This document shows positions 1-4,964 of a stretch of 8,623 nucleotides of DNA, in pieces. The number at the start of each line of letters is the position of its first letter. Within the stretch, counting starts at the first letter, position 1. The DNA comes from Myxococcota bacterium (GTDB taxonomy: Bacteria > Myxococcota_A > Polyangia > HGW-17 > JAJRWW01). Made by a program: the position numbers and the translations under genes. The notes under the pieces are model-generated. The model did no database searches. It saw only the letters and a list, made by a program, of their open reading frames with translations, and was not told the origin of the DNA. Location: the NCBI GenBank assembly GCA_024276595.1, contig JAJRWW010000148.1:1-8623 (forward strand), written 5' to 3'.

Positions 1-39
1 AGGCTTCAGGAGGAGCTGGCGCTGGGTGCAACGCCTTGA
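1..39 (+). CDS. Possible C-terminal tail of an upstream gene (partial)
   Basis: Frame 1 is open from the window edge to a TGA at 37-39 and would encode only twelve residues (RLQEELALGATP). Most of its codons end in G, as in the real genes of this window, and the residues look like an ordinary helical C-terminus. Frame 3 is also open from the edge, through to 269, so the choice between the two is not secure, and there may be no gene here at all. Nothing can be said about function. Confidence 0.2.
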   Translation, partial: RLQEELALGATP

Positions 40-304
40 CAGGAGATAGGTGGAGCCAGGGAGGATCTGTCGAGCGAGTGTCATATTGGATGTATCGGTG
101 GAGCAGCGGCCAAGTTGCGGAGAATCAACCCCGGAGGGGGAAGGACCAAGTTGCGGAGAATCAACCCCGGAGGGGGAAGGACGTTGCGGCTGGTCCGGGT
201 GAGACAGATGCGCTATTGTATGCGGGCACCTTGTGTCCTGTGCCCGAGCGCCCACGCCCTGGCACCTGATACTGGCTTGATCCGAGCGCCCATCGAGAGC
301 TGAG
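40..304. other. Apparently non-coding leader region containing a tandem repeat
   Basis: I see no convincing gene in these 265 bases. One + strand frame stays open to 269, but its would-be product is low in recognisable structure and is dominated by a 12-residue duplication made by the 36-bp repeat at 110-181. No tRNA-like fold and no clear -35/-10 pair was found. The stretch presumably holds the promoter and 5' leader of the lipoprotein gene at 305, whose only Shine-Dalgarno-like sequence is GAGAG at 295-299. Confidence 0.5.
110..181. repeat. Perfect 36-bp tandem repeat, two copies plus a degenerate third start
   Basis: Bases 110-145 are repeated exactly at 146-181, head to tail with no spacer. 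A third copy seems to begin at 182: the GTTGCGG of the unit recurs at 183-189 after loss of three bases, and then similarity stops. Each unit contains a small palindrome, CCCC GGA GGGG (129-139 in the first copy). The period is a multiple of three, so any frame reading through carries a 12-residue duplication. The absence of spacers argues against a CRISPR array. It could be a short VNTR-type duplication or a duplicated protein-binding or hairpin element. Confidence 0.95.
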
Positions 305-772
305 ATGCCTGACAATCCCGACCCGACCACCTGTTTATTGCCAATACGGACACCGCCATGGAGGCTCGGCGCTCTGATGCTGCCGCTGGTCATGGCCACC
401 GTGATCTGCGCGGGCTGCTCCAAGGAGCCCTCCAGCAGTCCTGCCAGGCGCTCTCCCTCTACCCAGAGCTCCATGGGCTCGCCTGCGCCCTCGGCCAAGA
501 TCGTGGCGCCGGTGCACGACTGCAGGACAACCCCGGCCTGCATCGAGGCAGGCTACTGCACTCGGTCGGCCGGTAGCTGCGTCGTCAAGCGCGACGAGGA
601 CTGCGAGGCGGCCAGGGTGTGCAAGCGCGAGGGGAAGTGCACCGCCACCGAGGGTCAATGCGTGGTGGGCAAGGACGCGGACTGCAAGCGCTCTCGCCGC
701 TGCAAGCACAAGGGGGAGTGCACCCTGAAGAACGGAGAATGTGTCGGCGGCGAGGGATCGGCGAGCAAGTAG
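305..772 (+). CDS. Cysteine-rich repeat lipoprotein, function unknown
   Basis: The 155-residue product starts with a basic/proline n-region, a hydrophobic stretch (about residues 21-36) and a lipobox-like CAGC in which Cys38 would be the lipidated residue. Cys at -3 is unusual, where Leu is normal. A Ser/Pro-rich linker (39-71) leads to three tandem 27-residue modules at about 72-98, 99-125 and 126-152. Each has the cysteine pattern DC-x5-C-x5-C-x6-CV, twelve cysteines in all, which are probably paired as disulfides outside the cytoplasm. Modules of this look are common in myxobacterial secreted proteins; their role is not known to me. I chose the ATG at 305 because GAGAG lies five bases upstream. 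A TTG at 338 would give a more compact signal peptide but has no ribosome site. The gene stands 130 bp before the molybdenum hydroxylase operon on the same strand, and a hairpin at its stop suggests separate transcription. Confidence 0.8.
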   Translation: MPDNPDPTTCLLPIRTPPWRLGALMLPLVMATVICAGCSKEPSSSPARRSPSTQSSMGSPAPSAKIVAPVHDCRTTPACIEAGYCTRSAGSCVVKRDEDCEAARVCKREGKCTATEGQCVVGKDADCKRSRRCKHKGECTLKNGECVGGEGSASK

Positions 773-780
773 GCTCGCCG
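759..780 (+). terminator. Hairpin straddling the stop codon of the cysteine-rich lipoprotein gene
   Basis: CGGCGAGC (759-766) and GCTCGCCG (773-780) form a perfect 8-bp, very GC-rich stem with a six-base loop that contains the TAG stop codon (770-772). There is no T-run after it, so a classical intrinsic terminator is not shown. In a high-GC genome it may still act as a U-less terminator or protect the 3' end of the mRNA. Confidence 0.4.
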
Positions 781-861
781 CGCTCCTGTACAAGACATCG
801 CTACCCTGGCGGGCAAACCGGACCTATTCACTCCATATCTTGACAGGAGCGGCGCTCCTGT
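780..861. repeat. 10-bp direct repeat with an inverted copy in the pre-operon intergenic region
   Basis: GCGCTCCTGT occurs at 780-789 and again at 852-861, 72 bp apart. Its core GCTCCTGT is also present inverted at 843-850 as ACAGGAGC, making the palindrome listed separately. Three related half-sites in about 80 bp of non-coding DNA upstream of an operon is the layout expected of a regulator-binding region, but no regulator gene lies next to it in this window. Confidence 0.5.
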
Positions 862-869
862 GCTCCATT
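839..869 (+). promoter_or_regulatory. Candidate promoter/operator of the molybdenum hydroxylase operon
   Basis: A perfect TTGACA (-35-like) lies at 840-845. It overlaps a perfect 8-bp inverted repeat, ACAGGAGC (843-850) GGC GCTCCTGT (854-861). The palindrome fills most of what would be the -35/-10 spacer, a usual place for a repressor operator. The -10 position (about 863-868) reads CTCCAT, a poor match, so a sigma-70 promoter is not proven; an activator or another sigma factor may be involved. The same 11-mer, CTTGACAGGAG, occurs at 35-45. Confidence 0.4.
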
Positions 870-890
870 GCGAGCCAGCAAACACGAGCT

Positions 891-894
891 GGAG
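891..894 (+). promoter_or_regulatory. Ribosome binding site that decides the FAD-subunit start
   Basis: GGAG sits eight bases before the ATG at 903. The frame is open further upstream to an ATG at 741, but that longer reading runs through the end of the lipoprotein gene and adds 54 residues with no counterpart in the family. The spacing here supports 903 as the true start. Confidence 0.7.
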
Positions 895-902
895 TCGTTA
901 CG

Positions 903-1820
903 ATGCGAGCTGCACGCTTCGATTATCTGGAGCCCCGTGACCTGGACGAGGCTCTCGCAGCCCTCTCTGAGCACAGCCCCGACGCGGTGGCCGCGGCAGG
1001 AGGCACGGACCTGCTCCGGGACCTGCGCCAGCAGAAGCGGCGACCGTCGCTGGTGATCTCCCTGGCCCGGATCCCAGTCCTCTCGGGCGTGCGGAGCGCT
1101 GACGATGGTGGGCTGCTTGTGGGGCCAATGACCACCATGGCTGCCCTGGCCAGCGACCCGCTGGTGGCCGACTTGGCCCCGGCCCTCGCAGAGGCGGCCG
1201 GCCACATGGGCTCCCCGCAGGTGCGCAACAGGGCCACCATCGGGGGGAACCTGTGCAACGCGCGCCCATGCGCCGACACGGCCCCGCCGGTGATTGTGCA
1301 CGGCGCCCGACTGCAGCTCTCCAGCAAGGAGGGGATACGCGAGGTAGAGGCAGAGTCCTTCATCACAGGACCAGGAGCCACCCTCAGGGAGCCCCATGAG
1401 CTCCTCACCGCCATCCAGCTCCCTCCCAGCGGCGTCGCGGCATCCTCGGCATTCGAAACCCTCACCAACCGCAAGGCGGTGGAGATCACCATCACCTCAG
1501 CCACGGCCTGGCTCGAGCTGGAGGGCGATCTCGTCAAGGGTGCCAGCATATGCCTTGGCTCCGTGGGCCCACGACCCATGCCCGGCCCGTCCGGGGCAGC
1601 GGTTCTCCTGGGTGTAGAGCCCACCCCCGAGAGGATCGCCCAGGCCGCGTCGGCCACCGTTTTGGACGCCAGCCCCATTGATGACTTCCGCGGCTCTGCC
1701 GACTATCGCAGGCACCTGGTGGAGGTGCTCACTCGCCGGGCCTTGACCAGGGCCCTGGCGCGGGCCCGGCGCCGGGCCCGCGGTGGGGACATTGCCGAAG
1801 CACAGGGAGGTGTGGCATGA
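903..1820 (+). CDS. Molybdenum hydroxylase FAD-binding subunit (CoxM/XdhB type)
   Basis: This 305-residue protein is the medium, FAD-carrying subunit of a xanthine dehydrogenase-family hydroxylase; it takes electrons from the [2Fe-2S] subunit and hands them to an acceptor. The N-terminal FAD_binding_5-type domain (about 1-170) has the two flavin-binding signatures AAGGTDLL (31-38) and ATIGGNLCNA (111-120), followed by PCADTAPP. The C-terminal CO_deh_flav_C-type domain (about 180-283) ends in the typical SADYRRHLVEVLTRRAL segment. Length is normal for the family. The loop that carries an extra [4Fe-4S] cluster in 4-hydroxybenzoyl-CoA reductase beta is absent: residues 115-135 pass directly from GNLCN to the ADTAPP segment. 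A basic tail (about 283-296) follows the conserved fold. The stop overlaps the next start as ATGA. The family is certain by motif; the substrate is not. Confidence 0.95.
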   Translation: MRAARFDYLEPRDLDEALAALSEHSPDAVAAAGGTDLLRDLRQQKRRPSLVISLARIPVLSGVRSADDGGLLVGPMTTMAALASDPLVADLAPALAEAAGHMGSPQVRNRATIGGNLCNARPCADTAPPVIVHGARLQLSSKEGIREVEAESFITGPGATLREPHELLTAIQLPPSGVAASSAFETLTNRKAVEITITSATAWLELEGDLVKGASICLGSVGPRPMPGPSGAAVLLGVEPTPERIAQAASATVLDASPIDDFRGSADYRRHLVEVLTRRALTRALARARRRARGGDIAEAQGGVA

Positions 1821-2344
1821 AGAAGATGCTCTCCATGACAGTCAACGGCGCCCCGCTGGAGGTGGCCGTGCACACCCACGCGACCCTCGCGGAGGTGCTG
1901 CGCGGCGAGCTGGGCCTGACCGGCACAAAGGTGGGGTGCGGCGAAGGAGACTGTGGGGCCTGCACCGTGCTCCTGGACGGGGAGCCGGTCAATAGCTGCC
2001 TCGTGCTCGCCCTCCAGGCCGCCGGCAGAACCGTGACCACCATCGAGGGGCTCTCCGCCGAGGGCGCGGCCGCTGGCGAGTCCCTTCACCCGGTGCAGGC
2101 GGCCTTCGTGGAGGCCGGCGCCATCCAGTGCGGCTTCTGCTCCCCCGGCATGATCCTCTCGGCCGCCGCCCTCCTGCGCCGCTGCCCGGACCCCACGGAG
2201 GCGGATGTGCGCGTCGCCCTCTCCGGGAACCTGTGCCGCTGCACCGGATACCAGAAGATCATCGAGGCCACCCTCGCGGCGGCGGAGTCCCTGGCCACCT
2301 CCCACGCCGGGGACAACAGCGACCGGGAAGGGGGGCGCCCATGA
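1817..2344 (+). CDS. Molybdenum hydroxylase [2Fe-2S] subunit (CoxS/XdhC-terminal type small subunit)
   Basis: This 175-residue iron-sulfur subunit carries electrons from the Mo centre to FAD. All eight expected cysteine ligands are present. The N-terminal ferredoxin-like domain has C41-x4-C46-x2-C49-x11-C61. The C-terminal helical [2Fe-2S] domain has C105-x2-C108 in QCGFCSPG and C140-x1-C142 in GNLCRCTGY. The order and spacing match the small subunits of CO dehydrogenase, 4-hydroxybenzoyl-CoA reductase and related enzymes. The start overlaps the previous stop by four bases and is preceded by GGGAGG (1805-1810) at a six-base spacing. A second in-frame ATG at codon 6 or 7 would fit the usual family N-terminus equally well. 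The last 15 or so residues are polar and probably disordered. Confidence 0.95.
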   Translation: MKKMLSMTVNGAPLEVAVHTHATLAEVLRGELGLTGTKVGCGEGDCGACTVLLDGEPVNSCLVLALQAAGRTVTTIEGLSAEGAAAGESLHPVQAAFVEAGAIQCGFCSPGMILSAAALLRRCPDPTEADVRVALSGNLCRCTGYQKIIEATLAAAESLATSHAGDNSDREGGRP

Positions 2345-4746
2345 GCAACCACCGAATCCTGGGGACCCGCGCGGTCCGACTGGACGCCGCAGCAAAGGCC
2401 ACTGGCCGCGCGCTCTACACCGACGACATAACCCTCCCGGGGATGCTCCACGGGGCCATCCTGCACTCCCCTGTGGCCCACGCGACCATCAAGTCCATCG
2501 ACACCTCCAAGGCTGTAGCCTTGCCAGGGGTGAAGGCGGTGCTCACCGCCGCCGACGTGCCGGAGATCCCCTTCGGCGTGAGCCCGGCGCGCTACGACGA
2601 GCGGGTGCTGGCAAGGGACAAGGTGCTGTACGTGGGGGACGAGGTGGCCGCCGTGGCGGCGGTGGACCTGGAGACAGCGAGGGAGGCGCTGGAGCTCATC
2701 GAGGTGGAGTATGAGCCGCTGGACATCATCCTGGACGCCAGGCAGGCCCTTGCGGAGGGTGCCCCGCAGATACACCCGATGTACGAGGGCAACCTGAGCG
2801 CCAGGGTGGAGCAGGAGTTCGGCGACGTGGACTCCGCCCGGGCAAAGGCCACGGTCATCTGCTCCGGTCGGCTGGAGAGCGAGATGCAGGACGGGGCCTT
2901 CCTCGAGCCCCAGGCTGCCATCGCCGAGCTGGACGACCAGGGCAACCTCACCCTCACCACCTCCACCCAGTCGGTGCACTACATCCAGCGCACCGTGGCC
3001 ATGGTGCTCTCAATGCCGGTGGGGAAGGTGCGCGTGGTGAAGCCGGCGGTTGGAGGTGGCTTCGGGCCCAAGGCGGCCTGCTCCACCATGGAGCTGCTCA
3101 CCTGCCTCCTGGCACGTGCAACCCACAGGCCCGTTAAGATCGCCTTCACCAGGGAGGAGGTGTTCCTCCACTCCAGGGCCAGGCACAAGTTCATCCACCA
3201 CATGACCCTGGGCGCCAGCGCCGACGGCAAGCTCCTGTTTCTGGACCACGAGGCGCTGCTGGACGGGGGCGCCTACGCCAGCTTTGGCATCGCCACCGTC
3301 TACTACGCGGGCTCTCTGCTGGGAGGGCCGTACAAGCTCCCGAGCATGCGCTACAAGGGCACCCGCTCGGTCACCAACAAGCCCACCTGTGGGGCGCAGC
3401 GGGGCCATGGCGGCGTGATCGCAAGGGCCCTGTTCGAGCGGCTCCTCGACGAGGTCGCCGAGAAGCTGGGCGCGGATCCCGTGGACCTTCGCCTCCAGAA
3501 CATGATGGAGGCCGGTGACGTCACCTGCAACGACCTGAACATGTCCTCTTTGGGGATGCGCGAGTGCATCGAGGCGGTGCGCGACGGCTCCGGCTGGCAG
3601 GAGAAGAGGGGCCGCCTCCCCCGCGGGCGCGGCATCGGCGTGGCCTGCGGCTTCTTTGTGAGCGGCGCCGGCTACCCCATCTACCGCTCGGACACCTTCC
3701 ACTCGACAGCGGAGGTCAAGCTGCAGGAGGACGGCGGCACGGTGCTGGTGCGCAGCGCCGCCGCCGACATAGGCCAGGGCACAGACACGGCCCTGGCCAT
3801 GATCGCGGCAGAGACCATCGGAGTGGACCTGGACCAGGTCCGGGTGATCTCCGGCGACACGGACCTGTCGGTGGACCTGGGCGCCTACTCCTCCCGCCAG
3901 ACTCTCATGACCGGCCACGCGGTGCGCGAGGCCGCGCAGAAGGTCCGCGACCAGGTGCTGGAGGTCCTGGCCGAGCGCCTGGGCGTCTCCATGAGCGACC
4001 TGCGGGTGGAGGCCGGTCTGGTGCTCCCCGCGGAGGGGGTGGATCTGGACTTTGCCACCCTCCGCACCCAGTACACGAAGGAGCACCGGGGCTGGACCGA
4101 CAACCCGACGGATGGCCCGCTCACCTTCCGGGAGGCATCTCGGCTGGCCTTCCTGGAGCGCGGCACCATGGTGGCCACTGGCGGGTACAAGCCCCCGATC
4201 CTGGGGGGCAAGTTCAAGGGCGCTGCCGTGGGGACATCGCCTGCATACGGCTGCTCCGCGCAGGTGGTGGAGCTGTCAGTGGACCTGGAGACAGGGCAGA
4301 TCTCGGTCGACTCGGTCACCGACGCCCACGACTGCGGTCAGGCCATCAACCTCACCTCAGTGGAGGGGCAGATGCAGGGCTCGGTCTCCATGGGGCTGTG
4401 CGAGGCGCTCTTCGAGCAGGTGCGCTTCGACGCTAAGGGCAGGTGCCTGAACGCGAACCTGGCGGACTACAAGATCCCCACTGCCATGGACATGCCCAAG
4501 GTGGACTGCATCGTGGTGGAGACCGACGAGCCCAACGGCCCCTATGGCGCCAAGGAGGTGGGAGAGGGCGCCATCATGCCCACCATCCCGGCGGTGCTCA
4601 ACGCCCTCCACGATGCCCTGGGAGCTCGCTTCGAGAGGCTCCCGCTCACAGCGCAGCAGGTGGCCACGGCCCTGCGCACCGGCAGGCCGGTGGCCGCCGA
4701 GTCGCCACAGCCCGACACCAAGGGCTACTGCAAGATCGATGACTGA
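2341..4746 (+). CDS. Molybdenum hydroxylase molybdopterin-binding catalytic subunit (4-hydroxybenzoyl-CoA reductase alpha-like)
   Basis: This 801-residue large subunit binds molybdopterin (probably as the cytosine dinucleotide, as in bacterial relatives) and carries out hydroxylation or its reverse. The N-terminal Ald_Xan_dh_C-type domain spans about 18-130. The cofactor-binding domains show VGGGFGPK (237-244), CGAQRGHGG (350-358), DIGQG (476-480) and the KEVGEGA segment (739-745), whose Glu742 corresponds to the catalytic base of the family. SPARYDE (81-87), RGHGG and the SSLGMRECIEAV stretch (402-413) recall 4-hydroxybenzoyl-CoA reductase alpha as I remember it. The AYXCSFR active-site loop of true CO dehydrogenase is not present. 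At 801 residues it is slightly longer than the usual 760-780, partly through a polar C-terminal tail (about 781-801). ATG 2341 overlaps the preceding TGA and has a G-rich ribosome site (2325-2335). The substrate is unresolved: an aromatic acyl-CoA, purine or N-heterocycle are all possible. Confidence 0.95.
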   Translation: MSNHRILGTRAVRLDAAAKATGRALYTDDITLPGMLHGAILHSPVAHATIKSIDTSKAVALPGVKAVLTAADVPEIPFGVSPARYDERVLARDKVLYVGDEVAAVAAVDLETAREALELIEVEYEPLDIILDARQALAEGAPQIHPMYEGNLSARVEQEFGDVDSARAKATVICSGRLESEMQDGAFLEPQAAIAELDDQGNLTLTTSTQSVHYIQRTVAMVLSMPVGKVRVVKPAVGGGFGPKAACSTMELLTCLLARATHRPVKIAFTREEVFLHSRARHKFIHHMTLGASADGKLLFLDHEALLDGGAYASFGIATVYYAGSLLGGPYKLPSMRYKGTRSVTNKPTCGAQRGHGGVIARALFERLLDEVAEKLGADPVDLRLQNMMEAGDVTCNDLNMSSLGMRECIEAVRDGSGWQEKRGRLPRGRGIGVACGFFVSGAGYPIYRSDTFHSTAEVKLQEDGGTVLVRSAAADIGQGTDTALAMIAAETIGVDLDQVRVISGDTDLSVDLGAYSSRQTLMTGHAVREAAQKVRDQVLEVLAERLGVSMSDLRVEAGLVLPAEGVDLDFATLRTQYTKEHRGWTDNPTDGPLTFREASRLAFLERGTMVATGGYKPPILGGKFKGAAVGTSPAYGCSAQVVELSVDLETGQISVDSVTDAHDCGQAINLTSVEGQMQGSVSMGLCEALFEQVRFDAKGRCLNANLADYKIPTAMDMPKVDCIVVETDEPNGPYGAKEVGEGAIMPTIPAVLNALHDALGARFERLPLTAQQVATALRTGRPVAAESPQPDTKGYCKIDD

Positions 4747-4954
4747 GCCCGAGATAACCATCACCCTCAATGGAGAGCCAGTGACGGCCAGGGCCAGTGA
4801 GCTCCTGGAGGCCTTCTTGGTCCGCCAGGGCGAGCCCATCCAAAGGGCCGTGGTGGAGCACAACGGCCGCTACGTCTCGCACGACTCCCTGGGTGAGGTG
4901 CGACTAGAAGCTGGCGACCGCGTGGAGGTGATCCTGCCGGCCTTTGGAGGCTGA
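4739..4954 (+). CDS. ThiS/MoaD-family sulfur carrier protein
   Basis: This 71-residue protein has the beta-grasp sulfur-carrier pattern. It opens with an N-terminal strand ITITLNGEPV (6-15), then a helix SELLEAFLVRQG (20-31), the strand AVVEHNGRYV (37-46), the turn RLEAGDRVEVILPA (55-68) and a free C-terminal Gly-Gly (70-71). Such proteins are adenylated at the terminal Gly and converted to a thiocarboxylate that donates sulfur, as for thiazole (ThiS) or molybdopterin (MoaD). The middle reads more like ThiS, while the ILPAFGG end is nearer to MoaD-type tails. The start overlaps the large-subunit stop by eight bases and has no good ribosome site of its own, so translation is probably coupled. 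This placement suggests a role in maturation of the hydroxylase, for example Mo-cofactor sulfuration, rather than thiamine synthesis; that is inference. No activating E1-like (ThiF/MoeB) gene is in the window. Confidence 0.85.
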   Translation: MTEPEITITLNGEPVTARASELLEAFLVRQGEPIQRAVVEHNGRYVSHDSLGEVRLEAGDRVEVILPAFGG

Positions 4955-4964
4955 GGTCCCTCAG
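4951..4964. terminator. Short palindrome between the convergent stop codons
   Basis: CTGAG (4951-4955) and CTCAG (4960-4964) are exact reverse complements around GTCC. The palindrome spans the TGA of the sulfur-carrier gene (4952-4954) and that of the large lipoprotein gene on the other strand (4963-4961). A 5-bp stem without T-runs is weak as a terminator, but it is the only candidate between two convergent operons separated by six bases. Confidence 0.2.

Noticed and set aside
110..181. CRISPR array
   Set aside because: The 36-bp units abut with no spacer, there are only two full copies, and no cas-like gene lies in the window.
36..269. Small protein of 77 residues across the tandem repeat
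   Set aside because: It lacks a ribosome site, shows no recognisable motif, and the repeat is open in other frames too, so coding is not supported.
741..902. Longer N-terminus for the FAD subunit starting at ATG 741
   Set aside because: It overlaps the end of the lipoprotein gene, adds 54 residues that do not resemble the family, and ignores the well-spaced GGAG before ATG 903, where the typical N-terminal strand begins.
3010..4086. 358-residue open frame opposite the Mo subunit
   Set aside because: It lies antisense to a clearly recognised catalytic subunit and has a His/Gly/Val-rich shadow composition.
2341..4746. Aerobic CO dehydrogenase large subunit (coxL)
   Set aside because: The gene order fits coxMSL, but the AYXCSFR active-site loop is absent; the corresponding region reads CGAQRGHGG.
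903..4746. True 4-hydroxybenzoyl-CoA reductase (hcrABC)
   Set aside because: The FAD subunit lacks the cysteine-bearing [4Fe-4S] insertion that defines the beta subunit of that enzyme, so only the large-subunit resemblance is kept.
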